A stretch of DNA of 58,888 nt from positions 1 to 58,888 of the forward strand of contig UQJY01000007.1 of assembly GCA_900541465.1 (NCBI GenBank). Reading direction: 5' to 3'. Source of the stretch: an uncultured Fusobacterium sp. (GTDB taxonomy: Bacteria > Fusobacteriota > Fusobacteriia > Fusobacteriales > Fusobacteriaceae). How positions within the stretch are numbered: the stretch's first letter is position 1; each line of letters starts with the position of its first letter. Positions 5,962 through 16,514 of this stretch are shown here, in pieces. The position numbers and the translations under genes were made by a program. The notes beneath the pieces were generated by a model. It was not told where the DNA came from. It was given only the letters and a program-made list of their open reading frames with translations, and did not search any database.

Positions 5962-8694
5962 ATGAAAAGGATAGTATTATTAGATGTCAGTGCAATTATG
6001 TACAGAGCTTTTTACGGAAATATGAATTTCAGAACAAAAAATGAGCCAACAGGGGCAGTGTATGGATTTACTAATACCCTTTTAAGCATTATAAAGGAAT
6101 TTTCTCCGGATTATATTGGGGCAGCTCAAGATATAAAAAGGGCTGAATTAAAAAGAAGTGAAATATATAAAGATTATAAAAATAACAGGGAAGCTATGCC
6201 TGAAGATCTTCTTGTTCAAGTTGGAAGAATTGAACAAGTTTTAGATTCATTCGGAATTGACAGATTTAAAATAATGGGCTATGAAGCTGACGATGTTATG
6301 GGGACAATCGGAAAGAAATTTTCAAAGGAAGATTATGAAATTTTTATTGTGACAGGGGATAAAGATTTAACACAGCTTCTTGATAAAAATATAAATATTG
6401 CTCTTCTTGGAAAAGGAGATGGGGGAGGATTTAAAGTTCTTTCAACAGCTGAAGATGTGAAAGAACATCTTGGAGTTTATCCAGAAATGATTCCAGATTT
6501 TTTTGGGCTTATTGGAGACAGCAGTGACGGGATTCCTGGTGTAAGAAAAGTTGGACCGAAAAAAGCAATTCCTATGCTTGAAAAATATGGAAATCTTGAA
6601 GGAATTTATGAGAATATAGAAAATTTAAGAGAGATTTCTGGAATAGGGCCGTCTCTTATAAATAATATAAAAGAAGATAGAGAGATTGCTTTTTTAAGCA
6701 GAAAACTTGCAACAATTGAAACAAATATTCCTCTTGATATAAAAATTGAGGATTTAGAATATCATATTGACAATAAAAAACTTTTGGCACTTTTCAGAGA
6801 ACTTGGATTTAAGGCTCTTATAAAAAGAATGGGGCTTAGTGAAGAAGAGGAAAAAGAAGAAAAGGCTGAAGAAAAAACTTCTGAACCGACAGGACAGCTT
6901 GGGCTTTTTAGTATGGGAGCAGAGCCTGTTTCAAAATCTAAAAAAGAAAAAGATGCAGAAATTATGATTGTTGATTCAGAAGAAAAATTTAAAATAATGT
7001 ATGAAGATTTAAAATCTGAAGAGTATATCTATTTTTATACAGAAAACATTGGGGTTTCTTTTTCAACTGATTCAAGAGATTATTATGTTCCGTTGTATCA
7101 TAATATAAAACTTGGAGAAAATTATGGAAATTTTGAAAAAGAAAGACTTAATGAAATTTTCTCAATGGATAAAAAATTTGTAACATATAATTTTAAAAAT
7201 ATTTTAAGAAATTTTTATAAAATTCCTACAAAAAATATGGAATTTGATGAAATGCTTGCATATCATCTTGCAACAGCTCAGACAAGGGAAGATATTGACA
7301 GCATGATTTCTGTTGAAAGTGAAAAAGGTATAAAAAAATATGCTGATATTTTTGGAAAAGAAAAGCCTGAGGAAACAGAGATTGAAAAATATGGAAATTA
7401 TCTTTGTGAAAGATCAGCAGCTGTTAAGGAACTTTACCCGTCTTTAAAAGATCAGCTTGAAGAAAAAGAACTTATTTCTGTTTTAAAAGAGATAGAAATT
7501 CCATTGATAGAAGTTTTAAATGCAATGGAAGAAGAAGGGATTATGATAGATCCTGAATATTTTAATAAATTTGGAACTCAGGTTGGTGAAAAGATAAATG
7601 AACTTGAAGAAAAAATTTATGAGATAGCAGGTGGAAAATTTAATCTTAATTCTCCAAAACAGCTTGCAGAAGTTTTATTTATAAATTTAAATATTGCTCC
7701 TGTTAAAAAAACAAAAACAGGGCTTTCAACAAATGTGGAAGTTCTTGAAGAACTGGAAGCAAGAGGGGAAGAGATTGCAAAATATATTCTTGAGTATAGA
7801 AAACTTTCAAAATTGAAATCAACATATATTGATGCTCTTCCAAAATCTGCTGATAAAAATAACAGGATACACACAAACTTTAATCAGACAGGAACAGCAA
7901 CAGGAAGACTTTCATCTTCTGACCCAAATCTGCAGAACATTCCTGTAAAAACAGATGACGGAATGAAAATAAGAGAAGGATTTATTGCAAAAGAGGGTTA
8001 CAAACTTTTAGGAATAGATTATTCTCAGATTGAGCTTAGAGTTCTTACAGAAATTTCCGGAGATGAAAATTTAATAAAGGCATACGGCGAGGGAAAAGAC
8101 CTGCATGATTTAACAGCCAGAAAAATATTCGGGCTTTCAGAAAATGATGAGGTAAAAAGAGAGCAGAGAACAGCAGCAAAAATTGTAAACTTTAGTATAA
8201 TTTATGGGAAAACTGCTTTCGGGCTTTCAAAAGAATTAAAAATCACAAGAAAAGAAGCAGAAGATTATATTGCAAAATATTTTGATGAATATCCAAAAGT
8301 AAGAGAGCTTGAAACAGAGATTATAAAAAAAGCTGAAGAGACAGGATATGTGAAAACATATTTCAACAGAAGAAGAGATATTGAGGGAATTCATTCAAGA
8401 AATAAAAATATAAAAAATCAAGGTGAAAGAATGGCAGTTAATACTGTTATTCAAGGGACAGCAGCAGAAGTTATAAAAAAAGTTATGATAGAACTTTATA
8501 AATTCCTGAAAGAAAAAGAAGATATAAAAATGCTTCTTCAGGTTCATGACGAACTTATTTTTGAAATAAAAGATGAAAAGGTTGAAGAGTATAAAGCTGT
8601 TATAGAAAATATAATGAGAAACAGTGTAAAATTTGAAAATGTTAAATTGGAAGTAAACAGCTCCGTTGGAAAAAACTGGGCTGAGGCAAAATAG
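5962..8694 (+). CDS. polA: DNA polymerase I
   Basis: Fills gaps and removes RNA primers. At 910 residues it has normal length. Residues 1-290 form the 5'-3' nuclease (YRAFYG near 14-19, GYEADDVMGT, FIVTGDKDLTQLL). The polymerase domain has motif A DYSQIELR (about 685), motif B with RTAAKIVNFSIIYG, and motif C QVHDELIFE. The middle domain matches the 3'-5' exonuclease fold only in outline: the DxE metal motif reads YTE (IYFYTENIGVSF) and the second motif (YNFKNILRN) lacks its Asp. Proofreading is therefore very probably lost, as in several other bacterial Pol I proteins. It heads a long plus-strand gene run; GGAGG lies upstream of the start. Confidence 0.97.
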   Translation: MKRIVLLDVSAIMYRAFYGNMNFRTKNEPTGAVYGFTNTLLSIIKEFSPDYIGAAQDIKRAELKRSEIYKDYKNNREAMPEDLLVQVGRIEQVLDSFGIDRFKIMGYEADDVMGTIGKKFSKEDYEIFIVTGDKDLTQLLDKNINIALLGKGDGGGFKVLSTAEDVKEHLGVYPEMIPDFFGLIGDSSDGIPGVRKVGPKKAIPMLEKYGNLEGIYENIENLREISGIGPSLINNIKEDREIAFLSRKLATIETNIPLDIKIEDLEYHIDNKKLLALFRELGFKALIKRMGLSEEEEKEEKAEEKTSEPTGQLGLFSMGAEPVSKSKKEKDAEIMIVDSEEKFKIMYEDLKSEEYIYFYTENIGVSFSTDSRDYYVPLYHNIKLGENYGNFEKERLNEIFSMDKKFVTYNFKNILRNFYKIPTKNMEFDEMLAYHLATAQTREDIDSMISVESEKGIKKYADIFGKEKPEETEIEKYGNYLCERSAAVKELYPSLKDQLEEKELISVLKEIEIPLIEVLNAMEEEGIMIDPEYFNKFGTQVGEKINELEEKIYEIAGGKFNLNSPKQLAEVLFINLNIAPVKKTKTGLSTNVEVLEELEARGEEIAKYILEYRKLSKLKSTYIDALPKSADKNNRIHTNFNQTGTATGRLSSSDPNLQNIPVKTDDGMKIREGFIAKEGYKLLGIDYSQIELRVLTEISGDENLIKAYGEGKDLHDLTARKIFGLSENDEVKREQRTAAKIVNFSIIYGKTAFGLSKELKITRKEAEDYIAKYFDEYPKVRELETEIIKKAEETGYVKTYFNRRRDIEGIHSRNKNIKNQGERMAVNTVIQGTAAEVIKKVMIELYKFLKEKEDIKMLLQVHDELIFEIKDEKVEEYKAVIENIMRNSVKFENVKLEVNSSVGKNWAEAK

Positions 8695-8709
8695 GAAAGG
8701 AGATTTTAG

Positions 8710-9621
8710 ATGTCCTATACTTATCAAGTAAAAAATGAGATAATAAAAAAGGGCGGATATACAACGAAAGAAAAAATAGCAGAGCTGAGAGGAATTTTAG
8801 ATGCTAAAAATGCAGTTTTTGATGACCATATTGAACTGAAGCTTGAAAGCATAGAGCTTGCCAACAGAGTTTACAGAATTTTAAAAGAGATAACAGAGCT
8901 TAAGCTTAATGTAAAATATTCTACAAGTAAAAATTTCGGCGAGCATAACATATATATTATTGGAATTGTAAATCAAAAGGGATTTAAAGATTTTTTAAAA
9001 CTCCTTGAAGAATTTCGTGGAAAAGATATTCGTGAAGATGAAGAAAAAGTGTACGGTTTTATAAGGGGGCTTTTTCTTTCAACAGGATATATAAAAAGTC
9101 CTGAAAAAGAATATGCTTTAGATTTTTTTATAGATAATGAAGAAATTGCAGAAGAACTTTATGAAATTTTAGGAGACTTAGGAAAAAAAGTTTCTAAGAC
9201 TAAAAAGAGAAATAAAAATCTTGTTTATTTAAGAAATTCAGAGGATATTATGGATATTCTTGTGATAAACGGCTCTATAAAAGAATTTTATAAATATGAA
9301 GAAACAACAATGATGAAAGATTTAAAAAATAAAACAATCAGAGAAATGAACTGGGAAGTTGCCAACGAGACAAAAACTCTTAATACAGGGATAAAGCAGA
9401 TAAAACAGATTAATTATATCGGTGCAAAAATTGGTATAAATAATCTCACTCCTGTTTTGGAAGAGGTTGCTTTCCTAAGACTTCAAAATCCTGAAAGTTC
9501 TCTTCAGGAGCTGGCAGAGATGATAGGAATTTCAAAATCTGGAATAAGAAACAGATTTAGAAGAATTGAAGAAATTTATAATCAGCTTCTTGAAGAAAAC
9601 GGAGAACAGCCAAAGGAGTAA
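8710..9621 (+). CDS. whiA: WhiA-family DNA-binding regulator
   Basis: A 303-residue protein with the WhiA architecture: an N-terminal LAGLIDADG-like pair of domains (AELRGILDAK; VYGFIRGLFLSTGYIKSP), then NETKTLNTGIKQIKQI, and a C-terminal helix-turn-helix (SSLQELAEMIGISKSGIRNRFRRI). WhiA acts in sporulation control in actinobacteria and in cell division and metabolism in Firmicutes; its job in fusobacteria is not known to me. It starts 15 bp after polA with AGGAAAGGAG upstream, so it is co-transcribed. Its usual Firmicute neighbours (yvcK, rapZ) are absent. Confidence 0.88.
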   Translation: MSYTYQVKNEIIKKGGYTTKEKIAELRGILDAKNAVFDDHIELKLESIELANRVYRILKEITELKLNVKYSTSKNFGEHNIYIIGIVNQKGFKDFLKLLEEFRGKDIREDEEKVYGFIRGLFLSTGYIKSPEKEYALDFFIDNEEIAEELYEILGDLGKKVSKTKKRNKNLVYLRNSEDIMDILVINGSIKEFYKYEETTMMKDLKNKTIREMNWEVANETKTLNTGIKQIKQINYIGAKIGINNLTPVLEEVAFLRLQNPESSLQELAEMIGISKSGIRNRFRRIEEIYNQLLEENGEQPKE

Positions 9622-9632
9622 TACATTTAATT

Positions 9633-10565
9633 ATGAAAATTATAAGAGACATATTAAAAGGAAATGAAAAATTAAAAAACAGCTATGTTGCTCTTGGAAC
9701 TTTTGACGGAGTTCACAGAGGGCACAGAGTTTTAATATCTGAAGCTGTTAAAAAAGCAAAAGAAAATAATGGTGTATCTGTGGTGTTTACTTTTTCAAAT
9801 CACCCAATGGAAGTTATTTTTCCAGAAAGAGTGCCTAAGATGATAAATACACTTCCTGAAAAACTTCATCTTTTGGAAGAAATGGGTGTAGATTATGTTG
9901 TGCTTCAGACTTTTGACAGAGAGTTTGCAAAATGCGACAGAGAAAAATTTATTGATGATATTTTAATAGATGCTTTGGGAGTAAAAGAAATTTTTGTCGG
10001 CTTTAATTATACTTTCGGAGAAAGAGGAGCAGGAAACACAGAATATCTTAAAAATATCTGCTGTGAAAAAGGTTTTGCTGTAAATGAAGTGCCTCCTGTT
10101 GAATATAAAGGATATGTTTTAAGCTCAACTCTTATAAGAGACCTTATTTTGAAAGGGGAACTTGAACTTGCAAACTGTTTTTTAGGAAGACCGTTTCTTA
10201 TTTCAGAAATAGTTGAACATGGAAAAAAATATGGAAGACTTTTAGGATTTCCAACAGCAAATTTAAAAGTTGTTAATAAAGTTTATCCGCCTTTTGGAAT
10301 TTTTGGAGGAAGTACAGTTATTGAAGGAAGAAAAGAAAAATATTCTTCAGTTGTAAATATCGGAAAAAATCCTACACTTAAACCGGGGGAACTTAGTGTT
10401 GAAGTTCATATTTTAGATTTCAGCGAAGACCTTTACGGTAAAAGAATATTTGTTGATATAGAACATTTTATGAGACCTGAAAAAAAATTCGATTCTTTTG
10501 AAGACTTAAAACACGGGATACAAAAAGATGTAGAGAATTGGAGAAAGTTTTCTGATGGAAAATAA
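9633..10565 (+). CDS. ribF: Bifunctional riboflavin kinase / FAD synthetase
   Basis: Makes FMN from riboflavin and FAD from FMN. It has 310 residues, the usual RibF length. The N-terminal nucleotidyltransferase has LGTFDGVHRGHRVLI (HxGH-like motif) and FNYTFGERGAG. The C-terminal kinase has GRLLGFPTANL (about residues 200-210) and the PPFGIFGG and VNIGKNPT strands. The stop overlaps the start of scpA by 11 bases. No FMN riboswitch is present, in keeping with its operon position. Confidence 0.95.
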   Translation: MKIIRDILKGNEKLKNSYVALGTFDGVHRGHRVLISEAVKKAKENNGVSVVFTFSNHPMEVIFPERVPKMINTLPEKLHLLEEMGVDYVVLQTFDREFAKCDREKFIDDILIDALGVKEIFVGFNYTFGERGAGNTEYLKNICCEKGFAVNEVPPVEYKGYVLSSTLIRDLILKGELELANCFLGRPFLISEIVEHGKKYGRLLGFPTANLKVVNKVYPPFGIFGGSTVIEGRKEKYSSVVNIGKNPTLKPGELSVEVHILDFSEDLYGKRIFVDIEHFMRPEKKFDSFEDLKHGIQKDVENWRKFSDGK

Positions 10566-11301
10566 AGAAAATAAAACTGAAAATTTTGAAAAAAATATTG
10601 AAAATAAAAATGGTATTCTTCTTAAAATAGATAATTTTGAAGGGCCTTTAGAACTTCTTCTTTATTTAATTGAGAAAAAGAAATTAAAAATATCTGAAGT
10701 AAAAATATCTCAGCTTATAGATGAATATCTTGCTGTCATTGAAAGATCAAAAAAAGATAATCTTGAAATAAAGGTTGAGTTTCTTCTTACAGCAACAGAG
10801 CTTCTTGAAATAAAAGCTATGTCAGTTCTTCATATAGATGATGAGCTTGAAACAGAAAAAGAATTGAAGCAGAAACTTGAAGATTATAAACTTTTTAAAG
10901 AAGTGACAGAAAAAATAAGCACTATGGGAAGTGAACTTAATATTTCATATTCTCGTGGCGAGGGAAGAAAAATAAGAAAAGTTGAATCTAAAGAATATGA
11001 TTTAAATTCTCTTAAAAAAGAAGATCTTTTCAATGTGTATAAAAAACATTTAGATGTAGTTGATGAAGAATTTATTCAGATTAAATATGAAAAAAATTAT
11101 TCTGTTGAAGAGGAGATAGAAAAGATAAAGGTAATTCTTTTTGAAAAACCTTTAACTCTTGATGAAGTTTTTTCAAGGGCAGAAAATAAAATACATCTTG
11201 TCTATATTTTCCTTGCAGTTTTAGATATATATAAGGAAGGAAAAATAGATATAATAAATAAAGACAAAGATATTTTTATAAAAAGAACAGACGCTTATTA
11301 G
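10555..11301 (+). CDS. scpA: Segregation and condensation protein A
   Basis: Kleisin subunit of the bacterial SMC condensin. The 248-residue protein begins with a charged extension (residues 1-20), then the family signature ILLKIDNFEGPLELLLYLIE, a helical core (LTATELLEIKAMSVL), a variable linker and a winged-helix C-terminus (FSRAENKIHLVYIFLAVLDIYKEGKI). It overlaps ribF by 11 bases. The usual partner gene scpB does not follow; murJ comes next, so ScpB must be encoded elsewhere or be missing. Confidence 0.93.
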   Translation: MENKENKTENFEKNIENKNGILLKIDNFEGPLELLLYLIEKKKLKISEVKISQLIDEYLAVIERSKKDNLEIKVEFLLTATELLEIKAMSVLHIDDELETEKELKQKLEDYKLFKEVTEKISTMGSELNISYSRGEGRKIRKVESKEYDLNSLKKEDLFNVYKKHLDVVDEEFIQIKYEKNYSVEEEIEKIKVILFEKPLTLDEVFSRAENKIHLVYIFLAVLDIYKEGKIDIINKDKDIFIKRTDAY

Positions 11302-11313
11302 TGTGGAGGAACA

Positions 11314-12774
11314 ATGTTTAAAAGTGGAATTTTAGTTATGCTTATTACACTGGTAAGCAGAGTTTTGGGCTTAGCCAGAAGTATAGTTGTAGCTTATTAT
11401 TTTGGAGCATCTGCAGGGACAGATGCTTTTTTCAGTGCATTTAAAATCAGCAACTTTTTCAGACAGCTTTTAGGTGAGGGGGCATTGGGAACTTCTTTCA
11501 TTCCAATGTACAATGAAAAAGTGGGGAAAGAGGGAGAGGAAGAGGGAAAGAAATTTATATTTTCCATTCTTAATATAGTTTTTATTTTTTCAGTTATCAT
11601 TTCAATAGGAATGATAATTTTTTCAGATGAGATAATAAAAATTATTGTAAGCGGATTTTCTGTGGAAACAAAAGAAATTGCTTCAGGGCTTTTAAAAATA
11701 ATGTCATCATATTTTATTTTTATAAGTCTTTCAGGAATGATTGGTGCAGTCCTTAATAATTTTAAGTGTTTTGTTGTTCCAGCCTCGACATCAATATTTT
11801 TTAATCTGGCAATTTTAGGTGGAGCAATCTTTTTTGGAAAAACTTACGGGATAAAAGCAATGGCTTATGGAGTTCTTGTCGGGGGATTTTTTCAGCTTAT
11901 AATTGTTCTTCCGCAGTTTTTCAAAAGAGCCGGAATGTACAGATTTAAAATAGACTTTAAAGATAAATATTTAAAGAGAATTTTTTACCTTATGCTTCCA
12001 ATGCTTGTGGGGATTGTAGCAAGACAATTTAATACAATAGTTGACCAATTTTTTGCTTCATATCTTGAATCTGGAGGAGTATCAGCTCTTGAAAATGCAA
12101 CCCGTGTTTATAATCTTCCAATAGGAGTTTTTGGAATTTCAATTTCAACTGTAATTTATCCAGCACTTTCTAAAAAAATTGTAAATAAAAATTTTGAGGC
12201 AGTGGAAGAAGATATAAAAAGAGGTTTAAATATTCTTCTGTTTTTGGTTGTACCTTCAATGGCAGTTTTGACAATTTATTCAGAAGATGTTGTAAGGCTT
12301 ATTTTTGAATATGGAAAATTTAATGGAAGAGCTGTAAAAATAACTGCCGAATCACTTTTCTATTATTCTTTAGGACTTTATTTTTATACAGCAATCCATC
12401 TTATGACAAGAGCTTTTTATGGAATGAAAAACAGCAGAGATCCTGTAAAATTTTCTGTTTCTGCAATTATCATTAATATAATTTTAAATGCTCTTCTTAT
12501 AAAATCTATGGAATACAGAGGGCTTGCACTTTCAACATCTGTTGCAGCAATGATAAATTTTTCTCTGCTTTTATATACATTCAGAAAAAAATATATAAAA
12601 ATAAATATGAAAAAAGTCTGGGTTTTCTTAGGAAAAGTTTTAATAATTACAGCTTTTGCAGTAGGAATGAGTTTTTATATAAAAAATATAATTTTAAAAC
12701 TTGCTGTTTTTAGTGCTGTATATCTTGTTCTTTGGGGATATTCTTTATACAAAAAGAAATTAGAGGTATTCTAA
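11314..12774 (+). CDS. murJ: Lipid II flippase MurJ
   Basis: A 486-residue integral membrane protein with about 14 hydrophobic segments. It moves lipid II across the inner membrane for peptidoglycan synthesis. The N-terminal region (TLVSRVLGLARSIVVAYYFG, then AGTDAFFSAFKISNFFRQLLGEGALGTSF split over a loop) is the MurJ/MviN signature, including the conserved arginines. GTGGAGG lies upstream of ATG 11314. Its last base is the first base of the following methylase start (TAATG), so the two are translationally coupled. Confidence 0.95.
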   Translation: MFKSGILVMLITLVSRVLGLARSIVVAYYFGASAGTDAFFSAFKISNFFRQLLGEGALGTSFIPMYNEKVGKEGEEEGKKFIFSILNIVFIFSVIISIGMIIFSDEIIKIIVSGFSVETKEIASGLLKIMSSYFIFISLSGMIGAVLNNFKCFVVPASTSIFFNLAILGGAIFFGKTYGIKAMAYGVLVGGFFQLIIVLPQFFKRAGMYRFKIDFKDKYLKRIFYLMLPMLVGIVARQFNTIVDQFFASYLESGGVSALENATRVYNLPIGVFGISISTVIYPALSKKIVNKNFEAVEEDIKRGLNILLFLVVPSMAVLTIYSEDVVRLIFEYGKFNGRAVKITAESLFYYSLGLYFYTAIHLMTRAFYGMKNSRDPVKFSVSAIIINIILNALLIKSMEYRGLALSTSVAAMINFSLLLYTFRKKYIKINMKKVWVFLGKVLIITAFAVGMSFYIKNIILKLAVFSAVYLVLWGYSLYKKKLEVF

Positions 12775-14336
12775 TGGGAATTTCAAATTATAAAGTGTAT
12801 ACGCCTTTAAAATATGCTGATATTATAACTGAGCTTGCAATAAAAAATTATTTCCGCAGCGAATATACAGAAAAAAAATTAGAGAACTTAAGAGCAGCAG
12901 ATCTTTCATGCGGAACAGGAAATCTTCTTATTGTAATGCTTGTAAAACTTATAGAGCTTTCTAAAAAAATAACAGGAAAATATTTTTTTAATCCAGATTG
13001 GTTAAGAGGATATGATATTGATGAAAATGCTCTTGAAATTTATAAAGAAGAGGGAAAAAATATTTTAAAAAGATACAATCTTCAAGGAGAAATTTACACT
13101 TTTCTGGGAGATTCACTTTTAGAAGAAAATTTAGAGAAGTACAATATAGTTTTAGGAAACCCTCCGTATCTTGGAGAAAAAAATCATCAGGAAATTTTCA
13201 GAAAAATAAAAGAAACAGAATTTGGAAAAAAATATTATGAAGCCAAAATGGACTATTTTTATTTTTTTATAGAAAAGGGAATTGATATTCTTGAAAATGG
13301 CGGAATTTTAGTATATGTAACTACAAATTACTGGCTTAAAGCTGACAGCGGAAAAATTTTAAGAGAAAAACTTAAAAGCGAGGGACATTATACAGATATT
13401 ATAGATTATAATACTTATATTTTTAAAGATGCTCCCGGTCAGCATAATATGATTTTTTCATGGAGAAAAAATTTAGAATTTTCTGAAAAAAATAAAATAG
13501 AAAATGAAAATTTTGCTGCTGAAATAGAAAAAGAAGAAAGTAAATTTATTTTGGAAAATAAAAATCTTTACAGCCAGAAAGGAAATATAATTCTTATTGA
13601 TAAAGAAAACCGTCTTTTTAATGAAAGAGTAAATAAAATAAGCACACATAAACTGGGAGAAATTTTTAATATTAATCAGGGGATAGTTACAGGGTGTGAT
13701 AAAGCCTTTGTCACTAAAAAATATGATGAAAAATTTAAAGATTATTTGAAACCATTTTATAAAAATAAAGATATTTTTAAATATAACTGCATAAAAGAAA
13801 ATTATTTTTGGATTTACTATATGGATAAAAATCAAAGTCCCGCAGATGAACTGAAAGAAATTTTTCTCCCTCATAAAGAAAATCTTATGAAAAGACGTGA
13901 GGCAGAGAAAAAGCAGATTGAATGGTGGCAGCTTTCTTGGGCAAGAGACAGAGAGATAATGGAAGGAGAAAAAATTCTTGTGAGGCAGAGATGCAAAACT
14001 AATTTTTTTGCATACAGTAAGGGAGAATTTTACGGCAGTGCCGACATATATTATCTCACTTTAAAAGATAAAAATTTTAATATTTTTTATATTTTAGGAT
14101 ATCTGAACTCTGACATTTTTTACAGGTGGTATAAAAATAATGGAAAACATAAGGGGTACAATTTAGAATTTTATACAACTCCTTTAAAAGAAGTTCCATT
14201 TTTCTATCCGTCAGAAGATAAAAAAGATGAAATAAATTATATTGAAAATCTTGTGAAAGAACAGATAAAAAATTATTCTGAAGATATTCAGAAAAAAATA
14301 AATGAATATTTTAGAAAAATATATGGGAGTGTATAA
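12774..14336 (+). CDS. Orphan N6-adenine DNA methyltransferase (TaqI/Eco57I class)
   Basis: The start is taken at ATG 12774, overlapping the murJ stop, with TTAGAGG upstream; 520 residues. SAM-binding motif I is DLSCGTGN (43-50), and the catalytic motif IV is NPPY (129-132), typical of gamma-class N6-adenine methylases. The C-terminal half contains a TaqI-like specificity region (INQGIVTGCDKAFV, then ILVRQRCK and FYTTPLKEVPFF). No restriction endonuclease motif or gene is adjacent. It lies inside a housekeeping run between murJ and ligA, so a vertically kept regulatory or protective methylase is more likely than a mobile restriction system; that is inference. Recognition site unknown. Confidence 0.85.
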   Translation: MGISNYKVYTPLKYADIITELAIKNYFRSEYTEKKLENLRAADLSCGTGNLLIVMLVKLIELSKKITGKYFFNPDWLRGYDIDENALEIYKEEGKNILKRYNLQGEIYTFLGDSLLEENLEKYNIVLGNPPYLGEKNHQEIFRKIKETEFGKKYYEAKMDYFYFFIEKGIDILENGGILVYVTTNYWLKADSGKILREKLKSEGHYTDIIDYNTYIFKDAPGQHNMIFSWRKNLEFSEKNKIENENFAAEIEKEESKFILENKNLYSQKGNIILIDKENRLFNERVNKISTHKLGEIFNINQGIVTGCDKAFVTKKYDEKFKDYLKPFYKNKDIFKYNCIKENYFWIYYMDKNQSPADELKEIFLPHKENLMKRREAEKKQIEWWQLSWARDREIMEGEKILVRQRCKTNFFAYSKGEFYGSADIYYLTLKDKNFNIFYILGYLNSDIFYRWYKNNGKHKGYNLEFYTTPLKEVPFFYPSEDKKDEINYIENLVKEQIKNYSEDIQKKINEYFRKIYGSV

Positions 14337-14340
14337 TTAA

Positions 14341-16359
<2,019 letters not shown>

Positions 16360-16391
16360 AAAATTATAATAATGAATTTTATTTTGGTTTG

Positions 16392-16415
16392 TTTTCTTTG
16401 TCTGTACAAAGAAAA
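16392..16415. other. Short perfect hairpin between ligA and secA
   Basis: TTTTCTTTG (16392-16400) and CAAAGAAAA (16407-16415) form a 9-bp stem with a 6-base loop. No T-run follows on either strand, so it is not a standard terminator. It may protect the 3' end of the ligA transcript. Confidence 0.5.
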
Positions 16416-16432
16416 GTAATATGTATAATGGT

Positions 16433-16461
16433 TTGACTAAGAGCTTACTTTGTGATAGTAT
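16433..16461 (+). promoter_or_regulatory. secA promoter
   Basis: TTGACT (16433-16438) and TAGTAT (16456-16461) are separated by 17 bp, leaving a leader of about 47 bases before secA. No export-sensing leader peptide such as SecM is visible. Confidence 0.65.
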
Positions 16462-16514
16462 TTAGAATGTAAAGTTGTATAAAATAAATAACTAAAATAG
16501 AGAGGAACAGATAA

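Noticed and set aside
8395..8727. Minus-strand frame inside polA and other long antisense frames (e.g. 13473-13874, 37110-37472)
   Set aside because: These are shadows of A-rich coding sequence read backwards: Phe/Leu/Lys-rich products without ribosome sites.
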